From Panopea generosa (Eukaryota; Mollusca; Bivalvia; Adapedonta; Hiatellidae), in assembly GCA_029582155.1 (NCBI GenBank), contig CM055906.1, positions 13,533,388 through 13,597,387 on the forward strand: 64,000 nucleotides of DNA. The letters run 5' to 3'. The stretch's first letter is position 1; every line of letters starts with the position of its first letter. The translations under genes and the position numbers were made by a program. Below are positions 12,791-23,835 of the stretch, piece after piece. The notes beneath the pieces were generated by a model. That model ran no database searches. It worked only from the letters and a program-made list of their open reading frames with translations, and was not told where the DNA came from.

Positions 12791-13340
12791 GTCTTTGGAG
12801 ACAGTGGTCAAATAAATATCATTAAATGTTTAACAAGATATTTTGGATATATCAAACAATAGAAGTCTAAGGATGACAGTAATACGCTATCAAATATTTA
12901 TTTGCATGCATTTCTATAGCATGTGACTAGCTTCTACTTGTATGGTTTGTATATACAAACTTCCATAAACCAAGTGAAAAGTTAAAGTAAATATTGCTTG
13001 TTCCAGACAGATTCGTAAACTATGCATCCTATGAACGTTCACTCCTTATATTGGTTTTATTAAGGTAAACATAATCAAATGCATGAATAACAAGTCTAAA
13101 TCAACATAATGTTACATAATGTTGAATCATTTAAACATTGGTGAGTAATAAATATATCACTTCGGATTCATAAGCGCTAAGGTGAACCCCGTGATGGTCG
13201 ACGTTTCTTTTCATATTTGAACCATATAATTTAGTATGTGAAAAGCAATTCGAAAAAAGTTTCATTCTAGTCTATGTTAGTCTTATATTAGAAATTAAGT
13301 AAAACTGGACATGTCTAAATAGTCAACCAAATTATGTGTC

Positions 13341-13960
13341 TAAAACAGGGAAACACCAACAGTAGTTTTCTTGTTCTTCTTGTTCTATGTGCTTGTAAGG
13401 GATATTTTCATAAGATATAAATGATCATTTTCATACTAGGTACAGTTACGTGTAACAACACTATTATGATGTTTGATATACATTGTGAATGTGAGCAAAA
13501 TGGCTTGGAAGTTTACTTCGAGCAGCTTTAAAACAAATATTCTCATTAAGTGTTAAATTAAAAAAGTCCGAGTTTACATTTCAGTGAGGTGTTGAATGTC
13601 TGCAATTCAATATTAATAATCTGCTACCGCAGCAGGCACATTTGTTTTCAAATAAAAAAAATCTTCGCATATCATGCAGTTACATGAGTATTAGGAAATG
13701 ACATTTAAAATATCTGCTATACATTCTTTTATTATATGCTATCAACTTGTATTCACAAATCGTCGCCATAGGCTTGGTAAATCACAATTAACTATTTATT
13801 TTTGTGTGGAGAAATTGCCATCATCTCAACGTGTTTACCGTCATGGCTGCATAACAAATGAGCATAAAAATATGTTCTTCAATATCACTTGTAAAACTTC
13901 ATTCGAGGATATGATGTGAAGAAAGCGAATCTTTTTCAGCATGTATTTGTGAATGCTATC
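13341..13960 (+). repeat. Module alpha, copy 2
   Basis: Homologous to 28-615. Shared landmarks are gaaacaccaacagtagt, gagtttacattt followed by gcagcaggcacat, gacatttaaaatat and a closing cattcgaggatatgatgtg. Short frames at 13698-13919 and 13841-14059 overlap it on opposite strands and are not conserved in other copies. Confidence 0.7.
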
Positions 13961-14149
13961 TAGATGTGTTTGATTTAATAAATTATGAAGTATTAGCTGA
14001 TGAACTATGATTAATAGATCTGAACAAATTAAAAATCTACTTTGACAAAGAGATAACATATTAAAATGTCTTTACATTTGCTGTTCATTTTATTCTCGCT
14101 CAAAGCTGAAATTAGACGTTGTCTCTTTAAACTATTTATAACTATTTTT

Positions 14150-14365
14150 GGAACGCGTGGTCCAGTGGTAGAGCACCGAACCCAAGATCGGAGGGTCGTG
14201 GGTATGATCCTCCGCTACGGCTATGTGTGGTGTCCTTGAGCAAGACACTTTTTCCGCATATGCTTTGTACTGGTTCTACCCAGGAAGACTTCGAGCGTGA
14301 TTTGTCTAAGTTGTAAGAACTTGTTTCACAATCGAAGTAAAATAAATAAGTTTAAACTAAACTAT
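14150..14365 (+). mobile_element. tRNA-derived SINE with a conserved central motif
   Basis: The head resembles a tRNA: the A-box region is gtggtccagtggtagagcac and the B-box-like region is gtgggtatgatcctcc. The body carries tgtccttgagcaagacactt, a motif I know from central domains of several animal SINEs, then tactggttctacccaggaag and a tail with cacaatcgaagtaaa. The same element in reverse is present at 22310-22510. It should be transcribed by RNA polymerase III if active, but the boxes are imperfect. Confidence 0.75.
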
Positions 14366-15234
14366 TTATATGTTTCAATGCATGCATGGTTATAGCGAAT
14401 ATATAGTATTGTTTTAACTGTCATGCGAAATGAACGCCTGTTAGCGTTTTCGAATTGTTGTTCTTTTAAGAAATGGTCTTCGTTCATGTTTTCTCTAACC
14501 TGTTTATGCATTGTGTACGTTGTAGCTTATAGAGGATGTATTAAACGAAATGTTCAATTATTGTTAATTTCTGTGCAGGTATATAACATGGTATTAAAAT
14601 AAATTGTTCGTATCGTAAAACAAACATGTGAGTGGGTATAGTTAGTTTACATGCATAATCGTTATATACTACAAAATTAGATGTCTGAGTGTATGCTGCT
14701 AACTAGATATGTTGGAAAGATTAAATGGGACAAAATCTTATCGTTTTCAATCAGAATATCACAAATGACATAACCTAAATGTCAAGTCAATAGCATACAT
14801 CTTTTTAGACACAAATGACACCAATTCCGTTTTATAGAAATAGCTGCACCTTCTGTGGTAATAGAAATGAAATAAATATATCTGTGTATCATGATAATAA
14901 AATCAATATTAATAAGAAACTGTTGTAAGATTTCTAAATGCGTATTGCATAATGAGGGTATTTATACTAAATATAAATGGAATATCATTTCTAACTTGCT
15001 CGAATGTTAGCTTCGATAATGAGTTTCCGTTTCTGAGTTTACCTATTACCGTCAACGATAACGTCATTACGCTTATAGTCGTGTTTGCGTTAAAATAGAT
15101 ACATGGTTATAGAATTTTTTCTTGACAACTGGAATCCGTTTTAGTTTTACAATGAATAACATATAAGAAAAAGATATAATCTACAGGAGGTGCAGCTTAC
15201 AAGGGAACATCCACCAAAACAGTTTGGAGACAAA
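14366..15234. other. Non-coding; partly related to beta-delta modules
   Basis: No gene was seen. Around 14990-15120 the words ctattaccgtcaacgataac and gtcattacg resemble 2430-2470 (ctactaccgtcatcatca) and 27560-27600. This suggests a decayed piece of the same repeat unit. Nothing else was recognised. Confidence 0.35.
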
Positions 15235-15253
15235 AATAAAAGGAATAATTAAA
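15235..15253 (+). repeat. Identical 19-mer, left copy (possible target-site duplication)
   Basis: aataaaaggaataattaaa is present here and again at 19265-19283, exactly after the 3' end of LINE-B. An exact 19-bp direct repeat abutting a LINE 3' end is what target-primed reverse transcription leaves. Confidence 0.5.
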
Positions 15254-15479
15254 ATTGAAAAAAAAAAAAAAGGTAAAAAGATATGAAAGTTACATATAGA
15301 CTTATTATATTCAGACTTCAGTTGAAATTATTTTTGTATTAGACCTTAATTGATATTTGACTAAAGGTTTCTTTATCATTTAAAACAGCCAATATATCAT
15401 ATATCTATTTTAATATAACTTTTATACTATTATAGTTGGTTACAACTTTTACCATTGTTAAAATGCTTATCAATACCTG

Positions 15480-15960
15480 GTATTGCATTTATTTCGCTAT
15501 TGAGCTATAGCGTTGATGCAAATTTAGAGTCTGTAAATCAATATATCAGATCTTATCAGTATCGAGAGACAATGCTATAAAATACTTCAACCCGAATTAT
15601 AAACTAGCAATCAGTGTAAGTGTAAAATGGCACACAAATTGATTTGATTCTGGATTTATAAGTTAGACATTGTATGACATTAATCCCACGGGACAACCGA
15701 ATAGTTTTTTTATATTATTTTCTTTGAGACATTGATCATTTTAAATAAAATCAAATATTTATAATTATGTTCTCAGAAATACATACATGTAAACTAGAGG
15801 TATAACGATTCCGGTATTATCAACTATTCCATTGGGATGCATTTATTTAGTAATCGACAAAGTTCCGCTGGTAGAGATTTAGGTTATTTATTTAGTCGTT
15901 TTTACTTCTTAAGCGTTTTTAGATAATTTGATAAATAGTTAATGTGCTTGTTTCAAGTAG
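15480..15960 (+). repeat. Modules eta and theta, copy 2
   Basis: 15480-15690 matches 12590-12790 and 48590-48810 (gctattgagctatag, caatatatcag, gagacaatgctataa). 15790-15960 matches 48890-49080, with shared words taacgattccggtattatc, tattccattgggat, a tagtaatcgac block and tacttcttaagcgtttt. No reading frame is retained. Confidence 0.6.
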
Positions 15961-15989
15961 GTTTCTTTATCGCGAACGTTCACCCTTGT

Positions 15990-16330
15990 TAAAATGAATC
16001 TTAACAAAAATTTAAATAATGTATTACACAACTTCTCTCCCGTATCCTTCCAATTGCAATCGTGGTAGGTCGGTGTTTTAATTGGTTTACCAAGAGACTA
16101 ATCATGTTGTATGAATGTGTAATTTGAATATTGTTGGAGATGAAACACAATTCATATATTGTTGTCTACAATGTTACCGTTTACGTGAACATATGAACGC
16201 AAATATTGATGGATTATGTGACACAAATCATTGTAGATAAATATAGATAAAATTGACATACTATTACAATACAAAATAATAATACAATAATATTTCACGC
16301 AAAGTTTGTCGAAAGCAGGCTAAAAATATG
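15990..16330 (+). pseudogene. Module iota: decayed C-terminal end of a LINE ORF2, copy 1
   Basis: Aligns with 46240-46580, where a short protein signature can still be read. Here the best frame around 16140-16200 gives GDETQFIYCCLQCYRLREH. This fits the usual LINE ORF2 C-terminal pattern of an acidic pair, a His or Gln-Phe, a Cys, then Tyr and Leu-Arg. Upstream, acaacttctctcccgtatcc and taggtcggtgtt correspond to the part that encodes E-x-GR-Y/F in the other copy. Stops and frame breaks are frequent. It lies inside the old repeat unit, so it is probably an ancient insertion copied along with it. Confidence 0.5.
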
Positions 16331-16567
16331 GTATATTCAAATACTATTTTCCTATTTTCATTGCATTTATTGTTAAATGTTATAATTCATTAATTTTGTT
16401 CTTGTTGTTTGATGTAAATTTATTTATATTTTGTGATTGCTCTTTTGATGAGCTTTATCTAATATAAAAGTACTAATTTAATGTGTATTGTGCCTGGCAC
16501 TTTAATAACTAAATAGTTTATACATGTATAACCAATATGTCGGTATGTTTGATGCACCAAATTATGC

Positions 16568-16960
16568 AAACATGTTCAACAACTACAAGTTTGAATCAAA
16601 AGCCTCGAACGTTTACTTTGAGCAACTTAAATTACAAATGACTGAGTTTACATTATAGGTATTATATTATAATATGCATCTGTTATTATGGCAAGTGCTT
16701 ATGTTTTTGTTAAAATTAAAACGATGTATACTCACATTTAAAAATATGTTTATCAGGATATGACATTTGAAATATGTGCCGTAAAATTCGCATTATCTGT
16801 TAACTATCTTTCCAATCACCAAAACGTTGAAATAGGATAGGAAAACTCACATATAAACTATTTATTGTTTTGGATAGAGAAATTGTCATCAATTCATTCG
16901 AGGATATCATAAATAGAAACGATATGCTTTTGGGCATGTACATAACAATACAATGTATGC
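16568..16960 (+). repeat. Module alpha, copy 3
   Basis: Homologous to 13490-13930: gtttactttgagcaacttaa, tgagtttacatta, gacatttgaaatatgtgc and cattcgaggatatc are shared in order. It is only 3 kb from copy 2, while other neighbouring alpha copies are 8.6 kb or more apart. That fits its being carried inside the 4-kb block flanked by the 19-mer. Confidence 0.6.
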
Positions 16961-17484
16961 ATTTATCTATTTGATGGCCAAACTGGTGTATTTTTATATA
17001 ATTTGAGTAATGAGCTTATAACAGTATCTCACATTGAATTAATAAACAGCACTGACAAAGTAATAAAACATAAACATGTCATAATTTCCTATTAATATTG
17101 TTCACAGACAAGCCTGAAATAAAACGAAATCAATTATTTTTATACTTCATTATATGGGTTTCAATGCTTCAAGTAACGTGCTTCAGTGGATTTATTTAAA
17201 CCCTTGTCTTCGGTCACGACAAAGCCTCATGTTGATATTTATTAATTTATGATAACATAAGGGTGAATATAATCTTTTTTCTATGAGTTTTGCATGTATA
17301 CCCCATGCTAAAGTAAATAAGATCAACATTTTGGGGACAAAAGCGAGGTCGGGTGCGCAGTGGAGGTCCAAGATGGAGAACCATGTATGCATGAAGGCGG
17401 ATGGGTGGACTTGATTGCGGACAGTTAGCATTGCAGCCTGACAGGCAGTCAGGTAGGAAGGTATATACATATATTAAAAAAATA
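16961..17484. other. Non-coding between module alpha and LINE-B
   Basis: The less AT-rich stretch 17330-17460 opens two overlapping minus-strand frames of 92 and 101 codons. I recognise no family in them. They end just upstream of the LINE-B reverse transcriptase remnant and may be part of the same inserted block. Confidence 0.35.
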
Positions 17485-18543
17485 TATCTCCTTGTATTAT
17501 AAACGTGATGTCTATTTGTTAATGAAAACCAATTATCGACAACTTCCACCAATGCTTGTGTACCGCAGGGGTCTGTCCATGGTCCATTACTATTTCTAAT
17601 TTACGTTAATGATATAGCAGGACTTTTTTTAAGTCTTGTTTGCAGATGGCACTTCCTTAGCGAGCTCTGCTCCAAATATATCAGGTCTTGAAGGTATAAT
17701 AAATCACGATCTAGTTATGATATAAGCTTGGTCAAAACAGTGGTTAGTTACGTTCAATCCCTTGACAACTGAAGCAATATTATTAACATCTATTATTCGC
17801 CCAATTTTAGAATACGTTTCGGTAGTGTGGGATAACTGTACCTGCTAAGAAAGACAACTTCTACATTCAATTAAAAGCTGTCAGATATGTTACTGGCACA
17901 ATAACATCAATATCCATTTCACAATTATATAAAGAAATTGGCTGGTTATCACTATCAGACAGAAGAAAGTATCAAAAATTGATATTGGCATACAAAATAA
18001 AACATGGTATGACACCACACTACTTAATAGATTTATTTCCTGATACAGTTAGTAACAGGACAACATACGATCTTAGAAACTCACAAGGTCTTGATATCAT
18101 AACCAGACGAACTGAGATCTTTACAAATTCTTTCATTCCATCAACAGTTTTGTTGTGGAATAAACTATCAGTTGCTTTAAGGGAAGCACCATCATACTTG
18201 TTTTCATCCAGTTATAGTTCCAAAACATTTTAACCACGGTATACGAATATTACCCGCACAGCAGGCAAGAATAAGACACACTTGTAGTAACTTAAATCAT
18301 GATCTTTAAGTTATTCATATAGAAAATTATCCAACATGTATCTGTACGCATGGAGTGGAAGATGCTGAACAGTATTTTTTTAACTGCATTCTTTTTGAAC
18401 AACAAAGAATTAAATTATTTCAAAACACAAAGTTGTTCCATCCACTCAATGTCAAAAAGCTGTTTTATGGATCAAACGGTCATTTATATGAAGACAACTT
18501 AAATCTCTTCGAAAGTGTTCAACCTTTTCATTCGAATAATTAA
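17485..18543 (+). pseudogene. LINE-B reverse transcriptase/ORF2 C-terminal half, broken
   Basis: The frame near 17555 reads [20 protein letters not shown], a reverse transcriptase motif of non-LTR elements (usual form [20 protein letters not shown]). About 25 codons on, in another frame, LFADGTSLAS replaces the FADDTS catalytic motif; the second catalytic aspartate is Gly here. At 17979-18233 a frame gives the post-RT region with YDLRNSQ and WNKLSVALREA. At 18339-18543 a further frame shows CICTHGVEDAEQYFFNC, the C-terminal Cys/His motif. At least three frame changes and one stop break it, and the endonuclease and N-terminal RT are missing. The layout fits the CR1/L2/Jockey group, but the clade cannot be fixed from this. 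Confidence 0.85.
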
Positions 18544-18602
18544 TTTCGTTGTAGTATTTTGTTTTTCTCCCCTGACTCTGTAACATCGACCATACTTTAT
18601 AT

Positions 18603-18605
<3 letters not shown>

Positions 18606-18638
<33 letters not shown>
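18606..18638 (+). repeat. (TG)n microsatellite
   Basis: An uninterrupted TG dinucleotide run within the LINE-B 3' UTR. It is in the same position relative to the repeat motif as the run at 18940. Confidence 0.95.
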
Positions 18639-18639
<1 letters not shown>

Positions 18640-18935
18640 CTTTCTAATAATTTAATATTTAATTTCATCTAAAAAGAGAAAAAAAGAAAAAAAATATTAT
18701 CATAAAATATTAAGATTCCCGCTTTTCAGTTAATACCTCAATATACATTCATATGTGTGTGCGTGTATGTATACTTGCATGTTAATGTCTGTGCATATAT
18801 GTGTTTGCAAGCATGTGTGCGTACGTTCATGCGGATGTCGTTGTAGTATTTTGTTTTTCTCCTCTGACTCTGTCACATCGACCACACCATGACCGATCGC
18901 GTGAATATCAGTGACCAACCAGATAATACTTTATA

Positions 18936-18939
<4 letters not shown>

Positions 18940-18981
<42 letters not shown>

Positions 18982-19018
18982 GGTGGGTGTGGGTGTGTGG
19001 GTGGGTGTGTGCGTGTAT
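18940..19018 (+). repeat. (TG)n / GGGT-rich microsatellite
   Basis: A TG run passes into repeated GGGT, GTGGG and GCGTG variants. The frames that cross it (Val/Cys-rich) are products of the repeat and not genes. Confidence 0.95.
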
Positions 19019-19264
19019 CTGTGTGTGTTTGCGTAATAAGCATGTATATTTTCTCATTAAATACACTTTAAGTCGTTAATATTTACTTGCAAGGAATGTA
19101 ATATATCTCAAACCAGCGTTTAAAATTACAAAATATAGTTGAAAGGGTATGTCTGAATCTTATGATGAGAGAACTTGTGACCAGACCCTTTTGCGTTCAA
19201 TTGTATTTGACTGATATGCATGACTAATATTGTAGTTTATATGGCAATAAAATATGTTTAAACT

Positions 19265-19283
19265 AATAAAAGGAATAATTAAA
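19265..19283 (+). repeat. Identical 19-mer, right copy
   Basis: Same aataaaaggaataattaaa as at 15235-15253. It starts at the last base of the LINE-B 3' end as defined by the independent LINE-B end near 40763. Confidence 0.5.
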
Positions 19284-20483
19284 GTAAATACAACAGGTAC
19301 GTGTACATATAAAATATTTCACGGCCTCGAAACGATGATACACATATGAAAGTAATGTATAGGATATACTTTCCTAACAATTTTTAACATGATGTATATT
19401 TATTATAATGGTATAATACAATTAACAATCCATTACTCGAATATTTAAATGAAAAAAATGCCTTTTACTACAACAATGTTTTTGAATAGTAATAAATGTT
19501 GTTAAAAGAGACAATTTAAACAATAAATGCGTTGTCTTGTATCCGTTAAGTGCTCAGATCGTTATACCATCTGACATCAAGGAATGTTAAAGCGTGTGGA
19601 ATTATTTTGAATAGTTAAATATACATGTATGTCGGCAGCACTTGCGAAAAGGGTGCGCTAGTAATTATAATCGTGTCAATAATAAAATGTTAAGCGTTTA
19701 TCTATTTGAATCATTTTTAGTAATTTCCACATTCTTTATTTATGTTGGAAACGTGCCTCCATTAACAACGTTAAAGTACTTAAGGTTAAAACATGTAAAT
19801 TAAAATATAATTTGAATATAAATACTTTAATTTTGTGTGCGTTTGTGATGTTGTGTTCTGTGCATTCCAAAAGCTACGTCTCCTGTTGGGCGTTTATATT
19901 CCTACATTTCCTAAAACGAAATGTTTGGTCGTAATGTTTGGTTTCACAAACAATATCTCGTGTGGCGGAGGCTCTATTCAATTATGTGATAAAAATCACA
20001 TTAAAAAGAAACCATGTGTTGTTATTAGTTTATGACTGTAAATCAGCAAATTTACATCGACTACTATCAGTTATATTGAATTTCGACAGCATTTTGTTTA
20101 AATTTAAATGTTCTAGATTATGTGTTTTTAGAAAACAGAAATGCATAGATAAACGAAAAAGTTAGACTTTATTCTCGTGGGTGTAATATCATAGGTGTAC
20201 GTTCCGGCATAACAAACTCTTCGTTAAATCATTCTTATCCAATGATATCAATACATCTTAATAGCATGCATTTTGATTTACTATTAAGATATGGAATAAC
20301 TTGATGGTCCTTTTAGATGTTTACATATTGAAAACTAATTAAACTATAAAAAAAATTGCAGTTTTGTTATCTGTGTATACCGAACTGTTCAAAAACAGTA
20401 CAGCCTTTGTATTTAAAATATCAAATGGGGTAATTATTTTAAAACAATATATGTTAGTTTGATTTTTCCGTTACACATACCAC
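19284..20483. other. Non-coding, nothing recognised
   Basis: AT-rich. Overlapping + frames of 66 and 75 codons near 19835-20165 match nothing I know. No repeat match to the modules was found by eye. Confidence 0.35.
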
Positions 20484-20792
20484 AGCGCCGTCTAATGGTA
20501 GATCGTCCGTCTCTAATGCAGAAGGTCGTGGGTTCGATTCCCGGTCGGGTCATACCAAAGACTTGATGGTACTAGATGCTTCCTCTGTTGGCGCTCATAA
20601 TTGAGTTCTATATCTGGTCTACCCGATGTCAGTATAAGGTGATTGGTTGTGATATCATAGCAGTTGTGAGCTTCATAATAATCTAGCGCTGTACCGTTCA
20701 TGATAAAGTCTCAAGTAGACAGTGTTGGATGTAACTACCAAATTGTTGAAATCGACGCTCAACACAACAACAACAACAACAACAACAACATT
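20484..20792 (+). mobile_element. tRNA-derived SINE with (AAC)n tail
   Basis: The head has an A-box-like gtctaatggtagatcg and a canonical B-box ggttcgattcc within gtgggttcgattcccggtcg. The body runs to ttgttgaaatcgacgctcaa, followed by caacaa repeats (about 20763-20789). The element at 51165-51395 has the same layout and the closing words gttgttgaaagcgacactta before its own AAC tail. This is a different family from the SINE at 14150. Confidence 0.8.
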
Positions 20793-21660
20793 TATGGCAA
20801 ACCGGACATGCATTTTCGCATATATTTACCTAGTATGAGATTTCCATCTAACAACCAGCAGCAAGCTGTTCTATCCTCATGTGACGTTGCAATCATTTAT
20901 GACGTGGCTTATTAAAACATATGACTAATTTGACGTCTTCTCAAAGGTAGTCATGTTAAAAAATAGATAATTACAATTGAAATAGAAATAACATTCCACT
21001 GTGTTTTGTATGAAAGAAATATAATATTGCATGGCATTATCGCTTCGAATATTAATTCCATCTCTTTGGAAAACTATTTTCCTCAGAACGAAATTTTCAA
21101 TCCGTACCTCAAAATCATGTAGGATTCTTTTAATGTTACACATTTACATATTGTATTTAGATAGCACTTTAAGATACCATTCACATTTAAAATCTTCAAC
21201 AACGAAACCATAGACAAATTGAGTCTGGGTCACATGCTAATATTGGATTCTAAGAAAACACAATGCACGTGAAGTGTGACAAGTCGAACAAATCTTGATA
21301 AGCAGGATACTTTGAACAGTCAAATATCAAAGTACCAAAGATTTAAACAAAATAACAGCAATAACAAATGACACCTGAGTTGGTTTTGCATATCTCCTTT
21401 GAAATATAGATACAATCATGGCTTAGAACATCTTCTTGTTGCACCGCAATGTCAAGCATTGGTTTGACTTTGGTTTATATTATGTTTGTGTGGACAAGGG
21501 AACATGGTTTGGTGAACGATTCATGCCAATTTTGAAACTATCGGTATAGTATGCGGGGTTTTGGAGCTGAAGAGTCCTCACGCGCCATTGATATGTGTAC
21601 TAGATTCATGTTAAATATCAAAAAATTTCATATTTCAAATATAAATATATTTTATTTTTT
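20793..21660. other. Non-coding, nothing recognised
   Basis: Short overlapping frames occur on both strands (20700-21213). None resembles a known family. No repeat match was found by eye. Confidence 0.35.
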
Positions 21661-22310
21661 TATTTAAAGGTATGCATGTCATCTATGTGACCTCTGGTAG
21701 CGTAGCTGAATCAAGACCATTTGTTTATGGGATTTCAGAACAGCATCACGAAGTATTGATATATTTGACAAAAAAAGGTTACTGAGGACTTGTTTTGATT
21801 AAATACACCATGGGTATAGTGTTGACTACGGATTCAAGAGGGTCTTGGAACACTCTGCTGACCTAAAGTTATCATAGTCCTTTGTTTATCTTACAAATTT
21901 ACATTTTATTTGGGTGAGTGTGGCGTTAACCTATTTTTAATAAATACCCCAAAGACCATTTTACTGAACAAAAATATGAAAAGGGAAGGCTTTGAATTCC
22001 AATATAATTCAGTTAGAACAATTAAAGTCCGTTTACATAACCCTGTCCATTCAAGTCCATTGATTTGATTTGTCCATATTTTAATCACGCACTCAGATAT
22101 GTGCTGTCAATGATTTAGATTTTAAGTTATCTTTGTACACGTGTGGCAAAAATGAACAATTTTCGTTTTCTCTACAATATTCCTATGTAAAAATAAAGTT
22201 CACCTTGCAGGGTCCCTAGACATCACAACCCCTTGCTAATGAAAGGATACTTTATATCATATATTAACAAGTTTAACAAAAATGTTTTTGAGAACAAGAT
22301 TTTAGTTAAT
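21661..22310 (+). repeat. Module kappa, first part, copy 1
   Basis: Around 21670-21800, catctatgtgacctctggtagcgtag and aacagcatcac, followed by tgaggact, align with 50995-51120 (catatatgtaacatctggtggcgtag, aacagcatcac, gttctgagta). The 21900-22300 part has no recognised content. Confidence 0.5.
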
Positions 22311-22510
22311 ACGTTTTTATTTTACTTCGATTGTGAAACAAGTTATTACTTTTTTTACAAATCCTAGTATTCCTTGATATAATCAGTACTAAGCATATGC
22401 TAAAAAAATGTCTTGCTCAAAGATTCCAAACATAGCTGTGACGGAGGAACGAGTCCCCGACTCTCGATTAATGGTGCGATGCTCTACCACATGATCACTT
22501 GCTTCACACT
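22310..22510 (-). mobile_element. SINE of the 14150 family, reverse strand
   Basis: Read in reverse it gives gtggtagagcatcgcacc, a decayed B-box region, tttgagcaagaca, gcatatgcttagtactg and a closing acttgtttcacaatcgaagt. These match the element at 14150-14365 in order. The A-box part is partly lost, so it is an older copy. Confidence 0.75.
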
Positions 22511-22649
22511 GTTTAGGTTCCTTTAGCTATTTTGTAAAACCATCCTCCTTATCGGACCAAATGTAATTTGTTGAAACTAAAATTGCTTCAAATCTAATTT
22601 TGTAAGTTATTTCTGAGCAAATTGATACTAATATAGGATTTGTTATTGT

Positions 22650-22742
22650 TGGTATGAAATCCAATTCAAACCATGTTGGGGCTCCACTTCGGTGATCGAT
22701 GAGGTAGAGTGCTTCAAACACCATATAACAACAACAACAACA
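22650..22742 (+). mobile_element. SINE 3' end with (AAC)n tail, fragment
   Basis: gcttcaaacaccatataaca followed by AAC repeats matches the 3' end of the SINE at 51165-51395 (cacttaacaccatacaaa plus AAC). The flank to the right also aligns with that copy, so the SINE tail may have been present before the two kappa copies separated. The tRNA head is not recognisable here. Confidence 0.45.
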
Positions 22743-23835
22743 ATTTAAATTCAAGAAGTAGATATTCAAATTATGTTAGACATACTTTTATGTATGTTGC
22801 AAACTAGCAAGATTGATTCTAAATAGGCTCTGTTTTATTTTTTCAGTTCTTCATACCATTGACTATATTTTAACATTTTATCCAACTTCATATTGCAAGT
22901 AACATTTGTTTAAAGCATTTGTTCATCGTGATCCAATGCTATTTATTCTTAATGTTCTTTATAACTCCGACTTTTGCTACGTTTCTGCAGGGTTTATCTA
23001 ACACTTAAACTAAATAAGGTAATGGAAATCCATACATTTGTACATGTCATTATACGTGTAATAACAATACAAGGAAGTTTTATATCTTTTAGAGACTTAC
23101 ACTAGAATCTCACATGACTTAATATCATTATGCTGTCTCCTGGAATAAATGAAAATTGCAAGCAATTTCCCTTTATCCCATTTTAATCCGATTTGATGCT
23201 AGTTTGTTCTTCCAATAGCACTATTTTCAAGTTAATGGTACCATTTTGCGAATTTATGTAGCTGCATTTAAGAATGTTTTGCCATAAACTTTTTGTAAAA
23301 GTCCCTGTGGGACAAGAACTTCTGACTATATCTGCAGGCTATAAACGGCATAAGAAAAACACAATATTGTGAAAAACAAATCATACTTTGAAATAATGAT
23401 ACGTATCTGTGTCTTGATATATAAAAATATCCATCAGTATTATAATGAGATACCAATATTCCAACCCGATGTTATATTTTTATCGGAACCAAGACTAAAT
23501 ATATTTGTAAAAAGAAATATTCTCTCTGTAAACCATTTCAAATGTAAAACCATTTCTTTGGCAAACTTTCAGCATCATACGAGTCTCTTATTCACATACA
23601 CTATTGGTTAATGTTATCATGTTTATGTAATGTAACTCAGTGACGACTTAACATATCGTATATGTGCGTGATTTTCCAATACGTGATTGTTTATCATAAT
23701 TGCAAAACTACGTACATCTAAAGAAAAAAAATAGAATGCATAGTTTTAAATAGAAATATTCACTTAAGATAGTACATTTCCCTAGGTCAATTTTCTAAAT
23801 CATTTGAAAAAAAACGTATCTGCTTCCCAATGAGT
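22743..23835 (+). repeat. Module kappa, main part, copy 1 (uninterrupted)
   Basis: Aligns with three separated pieces: 51391-51558, 55795-56385 and 61470-61810. Landmarks in order are ctgttttattttttcagttctt, cgtgatccaatgc, gtttctgcagggttta followed by acacttaaactaaataagg, ttgcaagcaatttcccttta, a gggacaagaa block, atatctgcaggctataaacg, gatacgtatc, a ccaagactaa block, and cagtgacgacttaacatatcg. It shows what the other copy looked like before the insertions. The short frames inside are not conserved. Confidence 0.75.

Larger units (their letters stand above)
18544..19264 (+). mobile_element. LINE-B 3' untranslated region with duplicated segment
   Basis: Follows the ORF2 remnant. The words cgttgtagtattttgttttt and catcgaccat before a TG run occur twice (18547-18640 and 18837-18945), so the 3' UTR is internally duplicated. 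The end matches 40565-40763: gtttaaaattaca, aaagggtatg, a ttgtgaccagacccttttg block, and caataaaatatgtttaaact as the shared 3' terminus. No poly(A) follows; the next bases are the 19-mer. Confidence 0.75.

Noticed and set aside
17192..17552. Overlapping minus-strand frames of 92 and 101 codons
   Set aside because: No family recognised, and they lie in a probable LINE-related inserted block. Kept only as a note.
18730..19071. His/Thr-rich minus frame and Val/Cys-rich plus frame
   Set aside because: Both arise from TG microsatellites in the LINE-B 3' UTR.
20484..20558. Possible genuine tRNA gene
   Set aside because: A and B boxes are good, but the stems do not pair along the whole cloverleaf and a SINE body with an AAC tail follows, so a SINE head is the better call.
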